Shown here: piece after piece, positions 34,825-44,346 of the stretch
How the letters are laid out: each line of letters begins with the position of its first letter
Position numbering within the stretch: position 1 is the stretch's first letter
From: Acidobacteriota bacterium
GTDB lineage: Bacteria > Actinomycetota > Acidimicrobiia > Acidimicrobiales > Microtrichaceae
Length of the DNA stretch: 64,000 bases
NCBI GenBank assembly: GCA_003577145.1
Contig: QEUP01000017.1
Location: forward strand, 62,001-126,000
Direction: 5' to 3'
Translations under genes and position numbers: made by a program
The notes under the pieces: generated by a model
What the model saw: the letters and a program-made list of their open reading frames with translations, nothing else
Told to the model about the DNA's origin: nothing
The model's database searches: none

Positions 34825-35585
34825 TCGATCAGATCGAACTCGTCGTCGGCTACGTCGGTCGAGATCGTCACCGCTTCGGTGACGTCGACGCCTTCGGGTC
34901 GTCGTATCTCCAGGTACTCGAGGGCCCCGGTGCTCTCGTCGAAGCACATGCGCGCCCAGTTCCCGTAGTCCGGGGCGACGACCTCACGCCGCAAGGTGAG
35001 CTCGAAGCAACCCGCTTCGGTCAGCACCACGTCATAGAGCCCGGGCTCGGCCGCGAAATAGGCTTCGAAGGCCTCGATCTCCTCGGCGACATCCTGCTCG
35101 TAGGGCGCCGCGGCAGCGGCTTCGGCGCACACGAACTCCTCGTCGCTGGTGGTGACACAGTCCACCGCGACCCCCTCGATCTGGCCGATTGCTCCCCCGC
35201 CTTGGCGAACGATGCGATCAGGCGGCCGCTGCACGATCGATGTCTCGCTGTGAAGTTCCCCTCCCAGGGTCGTCTCCCGGACGAACTCCGAGCTGACCGA
35301 GAAGGTGGAGGTCCGGTAACGCTCCCAGGCTGAGACGAGCGCCTGTTCCGCCTCGTCGCCGCTGGAGACAACGGCAGCGGTGACCTCCGCTCCCTGGCGG
35401 GCCGCCCCGCCGTCGTCGGGTGAGCCCCCGCCACCGACCCCCGCCAGGGCCAACACGCCCACGAAGGCCGCGACGAACAACAGCGGCACGAGCGCGTACA
35501 GCCTGCCCGGTGCACGGCATTGTTCCTCGGCGCCGTCAGCACCTGGGGATTCGTCACGATCGACCGGAGGACCGGACACGGCCAC
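34806..35585 (-). CDS. Membrane-anchored protein of unknown function
   Basis: 259 residues: a proline/acidic cytoplasmic N-terminus, one transmembrane helix (about residues 30-50, ALVPLLFVAAFVGVLALAG), then an extracytoplasmic domain of about 200 residues with paired cysteines (VDCVTTSDEEFVC, later GCFEL and MCF). The alternating strand pattern resembles LolA/LppX-like lipoprotein carriers. No family recognised. The GTG start is in the divergent intergenic region with the VOC gene. Its stop overlaps the end of aat. Confidence 0.55.
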   Translation of the reverse strand: MAVSGPPVDRDESPGADGAEEQCRAPGRLYALVPLLFVAAFVGVLALAGVGGGGSPDDGGAARQGAEVTAAVVSSGDEAEQALVSAWERYRTSTFSVSSEFVRETTLGGELHSETSIVQRPPDRIVRQGGGAIGQIEGVAVDCVTTSDEEFVCAEAAAAAPYEQDVAEEIEAFEAYFAAEPGLYDVVLTEAGCFELTLRREVVAPDYGNWARMCFDESTGALEYLEIRRPEGVDVTEAVTISTDVADDEFDLIDQIPGA

Positions 35586-35607
35586 GGTTGCTCAATCGGC
35601 AAGCGCG

Positions 35608-35662
35608 GCCGACGGCTGAGACCATTCGCAAAGGTTCGCCCGTGATCTGCTCAGCCGTCGGC
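35608..35662. promoter_or_regulatory. 13-bp inverted repeat in a divergent promoter region
   Basis: GCCGACGGCTGAG (35608-35620) and CTCAGCCGTCGGC (35650-35662) pair perfectly across 29 nt. A smaller dyad CTATCC/GGATAG follows at 35672-35696. They lie between the membrane protein and the VOC gene. Operator or RNA structure; undecided. Confidence 0.5.
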
Positions 35663-35817
35663 GACAACGGTCTATCCTCGGCGCCCACGCGGATAGGCTG
35701 GGTCCGTCGCGGCAGAGCATTCGTCTCACCGGGCAGCGCTCGGCTCGACAGAACGCTCTGGCACAGGAGTCCTCGCCCGCGGCCCGGCTGCTGCAACCAA
35801 GGGGGAACAACCAGCCA

Positions 35818-36342
35818 ATGGCCTTCCATCATGTCGCACTGGCGACAACCGACGCCGAAGCAACTCACGATTTCTACACCCGGAGCATGGGCTTCACCTT
35901 GGCGAAGGTCGAAGCGATCCCGACGCCGAACGGAACCGGCTGGGCGAAACACCTCTTCTACAACACCGGGGACGGGATGATCGCGTTCTGGGAACTGCAC
36001 GACGAGACGCTCCCGTCACCAGAGGGCGGCATGTCCGAGGTGTACGGGCTCCCGCTGTGGGTGAACCACCTGGCCTTTCGAGCCGAGGACAATGCCCATC
36101 TCGACCACTGCCGGCAGCGCTGGCTCGACAACGGGATCCACGTCACCGAGGTCGACCACCACTGGTGTGTCTCGATCTACGCCGTCGACCCGAACGGACA
36201 CCTCGTGGAGTGGTGCCTCGACACCCGAGCACTGACCGACCAAGACCGTGAGCAAGCTCAGGTGAGCCGGACCGACCCGAACCCGCAGCTGCTCCAGGCC
36301 AAAGAGCCGAAGGTCTACAAGGCCCCCCGTAACGCCTCCTAG
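35818..36342 (+). CDS. VOC-superfamily metalloprotein (glyoxalase/dioxygenase type)
   Basis: 174 residues of two beta-alpha-beta-beta-beta units. Likely metal ligands are His in FHHVALAT, His in NHLAFRA and Glu in GHLVEWCLD. Such proteins include glyoxalase I, epimerases and extradiol dioxygenases. AAGGGGG precedes ATG 35818. It is followed after 28 nt by a hydrolase gene, so the two may handle one aromatic or hydroxy compound. Confidence 0.82.
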   Translation: MAFHHVALATTDAEATHDFYTRSMGFTLAKVEAIPTPNGTGWAKHLFYNTGDGMIAFWELHDETLPSPEGGMSEVYGLPLWVNHLAFRAEDNAHLDHCRQRWLDNGIHVTEVDHHWCVSIYAVDPNGHLVEWCLDTRALTDQDREQAQVSRTDPNPQLLQAKEPKVYKAPRNAS

Positions 36343-36370
36343 GCCGCGACCTGAGGGATCTCCGCCGATC

Positions 36371-37558
36371 ATGGACCCCAACCAGTCCGGGGGCCCACGT
36401 CCGTGGCTCGGTTACTGGCCTGATCCCGCCGACGAGCCCGAGGTGTCGTTGCGGCAGGAAGCAGTGACCCTCGTCAGCACTGACGGGGCGGTGGTGCGCG
36501 GGATCCTCTGGACCCCGCCGGTCGGTACCGACTGGAAGACCGCCATACTGCTCTCGCATCCCCGCGCCGACTTCAGCGTCCACTATGCCAACCCGCTGCT
36601 GGCGGCCGCCGGCTATGCCGTGTTCGGGTTCACCACGAGGTACGACAACAACGACGTCGACTGCCTCCACGAGAAGGCGGCCATCGACGTGGGTACCGCG
36701 GCCACGGCCCTGCGCCAACGGGGAGCCGAGGCAATCGTGGCACTTGGCAACTCGGGTGGCGGCTCACTGATGGCCCTGGCAGAGTCCGACGGCCACTTGG
36801 GTGCTGACGCGTTCATCGCGCTCGCGGCACACCCCGGTGAGGGCATGTTCATGCTGCAGGCCATAGATCCGTCGGTCACAGATGAGACTGATCCGTTCTC
36901 GGTCGACCCAGAGATAGACATGTACAACCCTGACAACGGCTGGCGACCATGGCCCGAGCCGTCGTGTTACGACCGGGCATGGTTGGCACGGTACCGCGAC
37001 GCCCAGAAGGCGCGGATCGCCGCCATCGACGCCGTAGCCCGCGGCTCACTGGAGCAGAGGGCTCACGCCCGTGACGAGCTCACCCGGACAGCGAAGGGCT
37101 CACCTGCCTGGAACCACCTGCGCCGTCGTGCGGTACACGCCGAATACCTGACCGTGTACCGCACGCTCGCCGACCCTGCCTACCTGGACCCCAGCATCGA
37201 TCCCGACGACCGCCAGCTCGGTACCGTCTTCGCCTTCCCCGACCCGCTCGACGCCAACTACGGCTATGGGGGCCTGGCACGGGTGATGACCGCACGCGGC
37301 TGGTTGTCGACATGGTCGGGCCTCAGCTCACGAGCACGTATGGCCGACACCCTTCCCTCAGTCACCGCACCGACCCTCGTCGTCCACCCGACCGGGGACA
37401 CCGAGATCCGCGTGCACCAAGCGGAGGCCATCCGCGACGCCGGCGGCGCCGCCGACATCACCTACGAGACGATCCAGGGGGCACCCCACTACCTGCAGGG
37501 CCACCGCCGTGAAGCGCTCGACCTGGTCATCGACTGGCTGCGACCGCGGGTGCCCTGA
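36371..37558 (+). CDS. Alpha/beta hydrolase
   Basis: 395 residues. The nucleophile elbow is LGNSGGGS, the oxyanion region [16 protein letters not shown], and the catalytic His is in [13 protein letters not shown] near the C-terminus with an acid in [13 protein letters not shown] long insertion (about residues 175-310) forms a cap. No signal peptide. Family members hydrolyse esters, amides or thioesters. It follows the VOC gene in the same direction. Confidence 0.82.
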   Translation: MDPNQSGGPRPWLGYWPDPADEPEVSLRQEAVTLVSTDGAVVRGILWTPPVGTDWKTAILLSHPRADFSVHYANPLLAAAGYAVFGFTTRYDNNDVDCLHEKAAIDVGTAATALRQRGAEAIVALGNSGGGSLMALAESDGHLGADAFIALAAHPGEGMFMLQAIDPSVTDETDPFSVDPEIDMYNPDNGWRPWPEPSCYDRAWLARYRDAQKARIAAIDAVARGSLEQRAHARDELTRTAKGSPAWNHLRRRAVHAEYLTVYRTLADPAYLDPSIDPDDRQLGTVFAFPDPLDANYGYGGLARVMTARGWLSTWSGLSSRARMADTLPSVTAPTLVVHPTGDTEIRVHQAEAIRDAGGAADITYETIQGAPHYLQGHRREALDLVIDWLRPRVP

Positions 37559-37670
37559 CGGCGAGAGGACCGGGGAATCCTCTCCGTTTCGAATGCGTCT
37601 TCCTCCGAGGGGACCGAGGCTCGACTCGTCTTGCGCCGCACCGGCGACGATTGATCCACCAGGGTGATCT

Positions 37671-38450
37671 TCAGCGTCCGCGTGAGTCAGGCCGAAGCAT
37701 TGCCGGTTGCAGCAAGGTGGTGCGCCCGGCGCGATACAAGTCGGCATAGCCCCGGCCTGTCGGCGCGGTATCGCCGGTTGGTTCGACGAAGCCGTCGGTG
37801 TTGAGGACCTTCCGGCGGAAGTTGCCGTAGTCGAGTTCCACACCCCACACCGTCTCGTACACCCGGCGGAGATCGGCGATCGTGAACGGTTCCTCCACGA
37901 ACGCTGTGGCGAGGCTGGTGTACTCGAGCTTGCTTCGGACCCGTTCCAGCCCGTCCTCGATGATGGTGGCGTGGTCGAAGGCGAGCTGTGGCCTCACCTG
38001 CTCGTCGTCACTCAACACGTCCTCGACCGGCCAGAGCCGGGCGACGGCTGCATCGCTTCCCGCCTCGGGGCGAGTGATCCCGGGCACCATCCCCAGGTAC
38101 GCAACAGAGATGACTCGCATGCGGGGATCGCGCTCCGGTCGTCCGTATGTCCTCAGCTGCTCGAGGTGGCCGGGAAACGTCGAGAGGCCCGTCTCCTCCA
38201 ACAACTCGCGCTGTGCCGCCTGCTCGAGGTCCTCGTCGGGGTCGGCGAAACCGCCGGGCAGTGCCCAATAGCCCTGGTAAGGGTGGTCTCGGCGGCGGAT
38301 GAGCAGCACCGACAGCAGCCCGTGGCGCAGCGTCAACAACACGATGTCGACGGTGACCGCCACCGGAGGGAATTCGCGGGGATCGTAGGCGGCAAGGAAC
38401 TCGGCTTCGCCTGCCGCGGCGCGCCCGTTCTCGGCGGCTGAGGCTCCCAT
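37671..38450 (-). CDS. nrtR: NrtR: NUDIX-related transcriptional regulator of NAD metabolism
   Basis: 259 residues: a NUDIX-like domain (about 25-160, with GGFADPDEDLEQAAQRELLEETGL) that senses ADP-ribose and similar NAD derivatives, and a C-terminal winged helix (about 180-235). Together with adjacent pncA and pncB this is the NrtR arrangement; NrtR represses NAD salvage genes and is released by ADP-ribose. ATG 38450 has GGAGGTGA 5-12 nt upstream. It is the last gene of pncB-pncA-nrtR. A palindromic operator is found before pncB. Confidence 0.88.
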   Translation of the reverse strand: MGASAAENGRAAAGEAEFLAAYDPREFPPVAVTVDIVLLTLRHGLLSVLLIRRRDHPYQGYWALPGGFADPDEDLEQAAQRELLEETGLSTFPGHLEQLRTYGRPERDPRMRVISVAYLGMVPGITRPEAGSDAAVARLWPVEDVLSDDEQVRPQLAFDHATIIEDGLERVRSKLEYTSLATAFVEEPFTIADLRRVYETVWGVELDYGNFRRKVLNTDGFVEPTGDTAPTGRGYADLYRAGRTTLLQPAMLRPDSRGR

Positions 38451-38479
38451 ACCCGTCACCTCCGGCCTCGTCCGTCCTG

Positions 38480-39055
38480 TCAGGAAGCCCTGACCTTGAC
38501 GCCGCGGGACTCCATGACCTCTACCGCAACCGCGGTCGTGGCTTCGTCCACGCCTCGACACAGGTCCAACAAGACCGTCGTGTCGAACCCTGCCTCGACC
38601 GCATCCAGCGCGGTGGCCTTCACGCAATGGTCGGTAGCGATCCCCACTATCTCCACGCTGCGGATACCGCGCTGTCGCAGCCAGTCGCCGAGTACGTGGC
38701 CTTCTTCGCTCTCACCGTCGAAACCGGTGTAGGAAGCGCTGAAGCGCCCCTTGGAGAACACCGCGTCGACCTGCTCGGTGTCGAAGCCCTCGTGGAACTC
38801 CGCTCCGGAGGTCCCCGCGACGCAGTGGGGAGGCCAGGTATCGAGGAAGTCGGGATCAGGGGAGAAGTGCCCGCCCGGATCCTCGTGCCAGTCGCGGGTG
38901 GCGGCGATCGCCCCGTAGCCGTGGTTGACGCGCAGGTGATCCGAGATCAGCTTGGCCACCTCCGCCCCGCCGTTGACGGCAAGGGTCGCCCCTTCGACGT
39001 CGCAGAAGTCGTTCTGGACGTCGACCACGATCAGCGCAACCTCAGAGCGATCCAT
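38480..39055 (-). CDS. pncA: Nicotinamidase
   Basis: 191 residues of the isochorismatase-like fold. It converts nicotinamide to nicotinate. The catalytic triad is Asp in VDVQNDF, Lys in FSKGRFSAS and Cys in ATDHCVKATA; the metal ligands are in RDWHEDPGGHF. It lies between pncB (57 nt upstream) and nrtR (29 nt downstream). Confidence 0.92.
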   Translation of the reverse strand: MDRSEVALIVVDVQNDFCDVEGATLAVNGGAEVAKLISDHLRVNHGYGAIAATRDWHEDPGGHFSPDPDFLDTWPPHCVAGTSGAEFHEGFDTEQVDAVFSKGRFSASYTGFDGESEEGHVLGDWLRQRGIRSVEIVGIATDHCVKATALDAVEAGFDTTVLLDLCRGVDEATTAVAVEVMESRGVKVRAS

Positions 39056-39112
39056 GTCTTCACCTCCGTCCCCACTTCCGACATCTCGGTAAGGCCCGAT
39101 TCAGGCTCGGCG

Positions 39113-40489
39113 TCACGGTCCACCTCCGTCCAGGCCCGCCGGCATGGCGTTCAGCGCCGGTGGGCCTTCTCGAATGGCTAGCTGCTCGGGATCCAACTCG
39201 GCTTTGGCGAGCGCATGGTGGCGGCGGGCTGCCTCGACGGAGTCATCGGCAACCCATTCCCCCTGCTCGACGATGCGGACCTGCAGATCCCGAGCTCGCT
39301 GGTGAGGCTCAGGTGAGGCGTCCAGCGATTCCGCGACCATCCCTCCTCGTTGGTCGAAGAGCCGGCGAGCGAACTTGCGGCCCCCCACGGTGGCCTTGCC
39401 TGCCGAACGCTTGGCAACCGGCCGCAACTCGGCCCCTCGATCACTATGGTCGGCGACTGCGGCGAGCTTGTAGACCATCCTCGCTGTCGGCGCTCCCGAG
39501 CCGCTGACGAGCTCGGTCCCGACCAGCATCCCGTCGACCGGCGAGCTCCCGAGCCTTGAGATGGCGTACTCGTCGAGGTCACCCGACACGATGACCTTGG
39601 CGTTGCAGGCCCCGAGCTCGTCGAGGAGAGCCCGCGCCCGGACCGCCTCCTCGACGAGGTCACCCGAGTCGATCCTTATCGCGCCCAGGTCCGAACCGCA
39701 CACCCTGACCGCCGATCTGATCGCGCTCTCGCTGTCGAAGGTGTCGACCAAGAAGGTCGTTCCCTTCCCGAGCGTCCCCGCCTGGGCCGCAAAGGCAGCC
39801 TCTTCCCCGCTATGTCCCAGCATGAAGGCGTGAGCTGTCGTTCCTGTCGTGGGTATCCCCCATCGCCTGCCCGCCTCGAGGTTGGAGGTGCTGTCGAAGC
39901 CGGCGATGTAGGCTGCGCGGGCAGCGGCGACCGCCGCCTCCTCGTGCGTTCGCCGGCCTCCCGCCTCCACCAGGACCCGTCCTCGGGCCGCGGTGACCAT
40001 GCGCGCGGCGGCGCTCGCGACAGCCGAGTCGTGGTTGAGGATCGAGAGGATGACCGTCTCGAGGAGCACCGCTTCGCCAAACGTCGCCTCTACGGTGAGA
40101 ACGGGCGAGTAGGGGAAGTAGAGCTCGCCTTCCCGGTAGCCGATGATGTCACCAGTGAAGCGATAGTTGGCCAGGTAGCCCAGGGCCTGCGGGGAGACGA
40201 GTGCCCTGTCATCGAGGTAGCCGAGCACTCCCTCGTCGAACCGGAACCCCGCCAGGGCCTGCCTCAACCGGCCGGTTCCACAGACCACGCCGTAGCGGCG
40301 ACCGCTCGGGAGGCCCCTGGCGAACACGTCGAACAGGACCCGCCGGCCGGCAAGACCCGACTCGAGAGATGCATCCAGCATCGTCAGCTCGTAATGGTCG
40401 GTGAGCAGCGCTGTCGCAACGGGCGCAACGGGTTCACGAGCGGTCCGAGCGGCGCTGATCTGCGGGCCTGGGCGCTGAAGCCCGTCCAT
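39113..40489 (-). CDS. pncB: Nicotinate phosphoribosyltransferase
   Basis: 458 residues. It makes nicotinate mononucleotide from nicotinate and PRPP. Motifs include LLTDHYELTM, the stretch FDVFARGLPSGR, then STSNLEAGRRWGIPTTGT, IRIDSGDL and VIVSGDLDEY. With pncA it salvages nicotinamide to NAD. It is the first gene of the operon. The ATG follows TATGGT by 6 nt (leaderless), and the promoter is covered by a palindrome. Confidence 0.93.
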   Translation of the reverse strand: MDGLQRPGPQISAARTAREPVAPVATALLTDHYELTMLDASLESGLAGRRVLFDVFARGLPSGRRYGVVCGTGRLRQALAGFRFDEGVLGYLDDRALVSPQALGYLANYRFTGDIIGYREGELYFPYSPVLTVEATFGEAVLLETVILSILNHDSAVASAAARMVTAARGRVLVEAGGRRTHEEAAVAAARAAYIAGFDSTSNLEAGRRWGIPTTGTTAHAFMLGHSGEEAAFAAQAGTLGKGTTFLVDTFDSESAIRSAVRVCGSDLGAIRIDSGDLVEEAVRARALLDELGACNAKVIVSGDLDEYAISRLGSSPVDGMLVGTELVSGSGAPTARMVYKLAAVADHSDRGAELRPVAKRSAGKATVGGRKFARRLFDQRGGMVAESLDASPEPHQRARDLQVRIVEQGEWVADDSVEAARRHHALAKAELDPEQLAIREGPPALNAMPAGLDGGGP

Positions 40490-40495
40490 CCGGTC

Positions 40496-40538
40496 ACCAT
40501 AAGTCAGGATGACTCATAACACAAGTCATTCTGACCTA
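40496..40538 (-). promoter_or_regulatory. pncB promoter with candidate NrtR operator
   Basis: On the minus strand TTGTGT (40524-40519), a 17-nt spacer and TATGGT (40501-40496) form a promoter ending 6 nt before the pncB ATG. Two 15-nt arms (40500-40514 and 40524-40538; cores GTCAGGATGACT and AGTCATTCTGAC) are inverted repeats matching at 13 of 15, so the operator covers both promoter boxes. Confidence 0.75.
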
Positions 40539-40678
40539 AAGCTTCGCCCGGCTCGCCGTCCTGGTCCGCGCGGCGTGTACGCGATGAGCGGCCACAGGCG
40601 GCGCCGCCCAAGGCCGCCCGACAACGGACTCGGCGGAGCTATTGTGGCGCCCACCTTCCCCGGCCCGAAAGGGACGCC

Positions 40679-40984
40679 ATGCGCACCAGACTCGCCGCCG
40701 CTCTCCTGACCACAGCAATCCTGGGGCTGATGGCCTGCAGCACCGTGGTGGACGACGCCAAGCTCGAGGACAACATCACCACCGAGATCGAATCCCAGAT
40801 GGGTGCCGAGGTGAGCGAGGTCAGCTGTCCCTCTCCCGACGTGGAGGCCGGCGCGACCTTTGAATGCACCGCTCAAAGCGACCTCGGTGACATGACGATC
40901 GCAGTGACGATCGTCAACGACGAGGCCGACCTCGAGTGGGAGGTCACCAGCGTCGGCGGTGAGCCCGTGGAGACAACGGAGTAG
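40679..40984 (+). CDS. DUF4333-type lipoprotein
   Basis: 101 residues: signal ending in LMAC (lipobox), then a DUF4333-like domain with two cysteines (VSCPSPDVEAGATFEC) that probably form a disulphide. DUF4333 proteins are small exported actinobacterial proteins of unknown role. A hairpin (41019-41036) follows the stop by 35 nt. Confidence 0.78.
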   Translation: MRTRLAAALLTTAILGLMACSTVVDDAKLEDNITTEIESQMGAEVSEVSCPSPDVEAGATFECTAQSDLGDMTIAVTIVNDEADLEWEVTSVGGEPVETTE

Positions 40985-41018
40985 GAGAGCTGACCAGGCG
41001 GGCGCTACGAGGAGGCCA

Positions 41019-41036
41019 CTGAGCGACGCCGCTCAG
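41019..41036. terminator. Candidate terminator hairpin
   Basis: CTGAGCG, loop ACGC, CGCTCAG: a perfect 7-bp stem between the DUF4333 lipoprotein and the ABC transporter operon. No T-tract. Confidence 0.45.
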
Positions 41037-41127
41037 CAGCGCTTCACCATGACCGTGCCGTGCCCTCGCGTGGGCACCGGGAATGCAACCCCTTGCCCCA
41101 CCCACTGCAACGAACGAGGCTGTCGGG

Positions 41128-41838
41128 ATGGCCATGATCGAACTGGAGGGTGTCGCGCGGCGATTCGAGACAGGTGCCGGCCGCGTGAGCGCTCTCACCG
41201 ACGTCGATCTCAGGGTCGACACCGGGGAGTTCGTCGTGGTCCTGGGACCGTCAGGTAGTGGCAAGACCACGCTCCTCAACCTCATCGGAGCCCTGGACTC
41301 GCCCACCGAGGGAGTGGCGAGGGTTGCCGGCCGGGACCTCACCCAGGCGAGTCGCTCGGAGTTGTTCGAGTACCGCCGCGAGAGCGTCAGCTTCGTCTTT
41401 CAGACCTTCAACCTGTTCCCAGGCTTGACCGCGCTCGAGAACGTCCGTTTCGGAGCCGACGTCGCCGGTGTCGATGACGCCCCCGCCGTCGCCGAAAGGG
41501 TTCTCGTCGATGTCGGTCTCGGTGATCGCGCGGCGCACTTCCCGGCCCAGCTGTCCGGTGGCGAGCAGCAGAGAGTGGCCATCGCGCGGGCCCTGGCTAC
41601 CGGCAACGAGGTCCTGCTGGCCGACGAACCCACCGGTGAGCTGGACTTCCAGACCGGAGTGCAGATCCTGGAGTTGCTGCGGGCCGACGCCGAGCGGGGG
41701 GCGGCGGTCCTGGTTGTCACCCACAACCGGGAGATCTCGAGGATCGCGGACCGGGTGGTCGAACTCAGCGGTGGGCGGGTGGTCAGCGACGGACCTCCAC
41801 CCGAAGGCCGGAAGCCCGTCTCGGACCTCCACTGGTAA
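41128..41838 (+). CDS. ABC transporter ATP-binding protein (MacB/LolD type)
   Basis: 236 residues. Walker A GPSGSGKTT, signature LSGGEQQR, Walker B LLADEPTGELD and H-loop VTHNR are complete. The family drives mechanical-transmission permeases such as LolCDE and MacB. It stops 2 nt before the permease ATG, so they act together. ATG 41128 (or 41134) with GAGG upstream. Confidence 0.9.
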   Translation: MAMIELEGVARRFETGAGRVSALTDVDLRVDTGEFVVVLGPSGSGKTTLLNLIGALDSPTEGVARVAGRDLTQASRSELFEYRRESVSFVFQTFNLFPGLTALENVRFGADVAGVDDAPAVAERVLVDVGLGDRAAHFPAQLSGGEQQRVAIARALATGNEVLLADEPTGELDFQTGVQILELLRADAERGAAVLVVTHNREISRIADRVVELSGGRVVSDGPPPEGRKPVSDLHW

Positions 41839-41840
41839 CC

Positions 41841-44294
41841 ATGGCGCATTCGAAGGGCCTCTGGCTGCGCTGGTCATGGCGGGACCTGCGGTCACGCTGG
41901 CTCCAGGTCGCCGCCATCGCCCTCATAATCGCACTCGGGTCAGGTACCTACGCGGGATTGAGCGGCTACACGCAGTGGCGGCGCCAGAACTACCCGGCCA
42001 GCTACCAAGCCCTCAACACCCACGACATCAGGGTGGCCACGACCAAGGGCACCACCGTGCCGGAGGGGACGCTGCTGGGTTCTCTCGACCAACTCGAGCA
42101 TCCCGAGTGGCTGGCGGGCGCCGAGGAACGGCTCATCGTCCCGACCCAGGTCGACGCTTCGGCTGCGGGCTCCACCATCCTCGTGCCCGGCGAGATCGTC
42201 GGCGTCGACGTTACCGGGGGCGGCCCCGACATAGACCAGGTCCACGTCATGAGAGGTCGCGCCGTCGACGAGGGCGACATCACCGAGAGTCGAGTGGTGC
42301 TCGACTACCACTTCGCCGAACACCACGGGCTACCTCCCACCGGTGAGCTGACGCTGAGCGGCGGTCGGACCGTCGACTACGTAGGTCTCGGCTTCACCCC
42401 CGATTACTTCATGGTCACAACCGAGCAGGGATCCCTGCTCGCCGAAGCCGGCTTCGCGGTCATGTTCGCGCCACTTCAGACCGCTCAGGAGTTGGCTGAG
42501 CGACCGGAGCAGGTCAACGAGCTCGTCCTGACGCTCCGCGAGGGCGTGGACCTCGACGCGGCAACCGCCGAGGTGGAGCGCTGGATGGATCGCGTGCACC
42601 CCGGCCTGGCCGCTGAAGTCACACCCATCGATGAGGAGCGGCTCTACCGCCTGCTGCTCGACGACATCGACGGCGATCAGAAGCTCTTCCGGATATTCGC
42701 TCTGCTGATCCTGGGTGGAGCCGCGTTCGCGGCGTTCAACCTGACGGGTCGTATCGTCGAGGCGCAGCGGCGCGAGATCGGCATCGGCATGTCGCTCGGC
42801 TTGTCACGCTGGAGGATCGCCGTCCGCCCCCTCCTCGTCGGCCTGCAGATAGCCCTGCTCGGGGTCGTACTCGGTGCGGGCGTGGGACTTGTCGTCGGAT
42901 CCCTGCTCTCCGACCTGCACGAGAGCTTCTTGCCCCTCCCCGTGTGGGAGGCGCCCCTCCAGCCGGGCGCCTTCCTCAGCGGCATCGCGCTCGGCCTCGG
43001 ATTGGTCTTCGCCGCTACCGTCTACCCGGTGTGGCGGGCGGTACGCGTCGACCCCGTTGACGCCATAGCCACCGGTCCGAGGAGCACCCGTGGCAGCGGC
43101 GTGGCGCCCCTTCTGCGACGCATCCCCGTGCCGGGAAGCAGCATCGCTCAGTTCCCTCTTCGCAACGTCTTGCGCTCCCCCCGCCGGACAGCTCTGACCG
43201 CGTTCGGCATCGCCGCGGCCATCGCCGTGCTCGTCGCCGTCATCGGCATGGTCGACTCGTTCCTCTCCACCATCGACAAGGGCGAAGCGGACATCCTCGG
43301 TCCCACGCCCGAGCGCGTCAACGTGACCCTCGACTTCTTCTATCCGACCGATGCCGAGCAGGTGCAGGCGATCTCCGAGGTGGAAGGCGTCGCCGCGGCA
43401 GAGCCCGGCTTGGCCCTCGGAGGCAGCCTCGTCGACGGATCCGAGGGCGACATCGACGTGTTCATCCAGTTGATCGACTTCGACAACGAGCTGTGGACGC
43501 CCACCCCTGTGGAGGGGTCGCTCGAGACCGAGTCGCCCTCGGTTGTCATCTCGGAGAAGGCGGCGGCAGATCTCGGCGTGGAGCCGGGCGACACCGTGAC
43601 CTTGCGCCACCCCCGCAGAGAGGGCCTCGTCGACTACAGCTTCGTGGAATCCGAGCTCCCGGTCTCTGCCATTCACCCCAATCCGTACCGGTTCATGCTG
43701 TACATGGACCTCGACGACGCGGCCTTGATGAACCTCGAAGGCATCGTCAATACCGTGGCCGTCGAACCGGAACCGGGCGTCTCAGGAGACGAGATGAAGC
43801 GCGCTCTCTTCGGACGTGACGGGGTCGCCGCGGTGGAACCGGTTGCCGATGTTGCCGGCACTCTCGAAGACGCCATGGAGGACGCCCTTGGATTCCTCGA
43901 CGTGGTGCGTGGAGCAGTCCTGGTGCTCGCTCTTCTCATCGCGTTCAACTCCACGAGCATCAGCGCCGACGAGCGCGCCAGAGAACACGCCACCATGCTC
44001 GCCTTCGGTGTACGGCCGCGGACGGTGCTGCTTACCGAGATGGGCGAAAGCCTCATCATCGGTGTGCTGGCGACGCTCCTCGGCATCGGCCTCGGCCGTC
44101 TCATCATCACCTGGTTGGTGCGGGTGCTGTTGCCGTCGACGATGCCGGATATCACCGTTTGGATCGATGTCGCTCCCGCTACCTACCTCACCGCAGCGGT
44201 GATGGGCGTCGTCGCCGTCTCGATCGCGCCGCTGCTGACGATTCGCAGGCTCCGCAGGATGGACATCCCCTCCGCCCTGCGGGTGGTGGAGTGA
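41841..44294 (+). CDS. FtsX/MacB-like permease
   Basis: 817 residues: N-terminal transmembrane helix (about 15-38), large extracytoplasmic domain (about 40-290), three membrane helices forming an FtsX domain (about 295-395), a helix near 455-475, a second extracytoplasmic domain (about 480-685), and three terminal helices with a second FtsX domain (about 690-805). Together with the ATPase it could pull lipoproteins, lipids or antibiotics from the membrane. There is no periplasmic MacA-like partner. Confidence 0.87.
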   Translation: MAHSKGLWLRWSWRDLRSRWLQVAAIALIIALGSGTYAGLSGYTQWRRQNYPASYQALNTHDIRVATTKGTTVPEGTLLGSLDQLEHPEWLAGAEERLIVPTQVDASAAGSTILVPGEIVGVDVTGGGPDIDQVHVMRGRAVDEGDITESRVVLDYHFAEHHGLPPTGELTLSGGRTVDYVGLGFTPDYFMVTTEQGSLLAEAGFAVMFAPLQTAQELAERPEQVNELVLTLREGVDLDAATAEVERWMDRVHPGLAAEVTPIDEERLYRLLLDDIDGDQKLFRIFALLILGGAAFAAFNLTGRIVEAQRREIGIGMSLGLSRWRIAVRPLLVGLQIALLGVVLGAGVGLVVGSLLSDLHESFLPLPVWEAPLQPGAFLSGIALGLGLVFAATVYPVWRAVRVDPVDAIATGPRSTRGSGVAPLLRRIPVPGSSIAQFPLRNVLRSPRRTALTAFGIAAAIAVLVAVIGMVDSFLSTIDKGEADILGPTPERVNVTLDFFYPTDAEQVQAISEVEGVAAAEPGLALGGSLVDGSEGDIDVFIQLIDFDNELWTPTPVEGSLETESPSVVISEKAAADLGVEPGDTVTLRHPRREGLVDYSFVESELPVSAIHPNPYRFMLYMDLDDAALMNLEGIVNTVAVEPEPGVSGDEMKRALFGRDGVAAVEPVADVAGTLEDAMEDALGFLDVVRGAVLVLALLIAFNSTSISADERAREHATMLAFGVRPRTVLLTEMGESLIIGVLATLLGIGLGRLIITWLVRVLLPSTMPDITVWIDVAPATYLTAAVMGVVAVSIAPLLTIRRLRRMDIPSALRVVE

Positions 44295-44346
44295 TCGCGC
44301 CCGGCCGTGTCTGGCCTTGTGGTATCGGAGGCCGAGGAGGCCTCGG

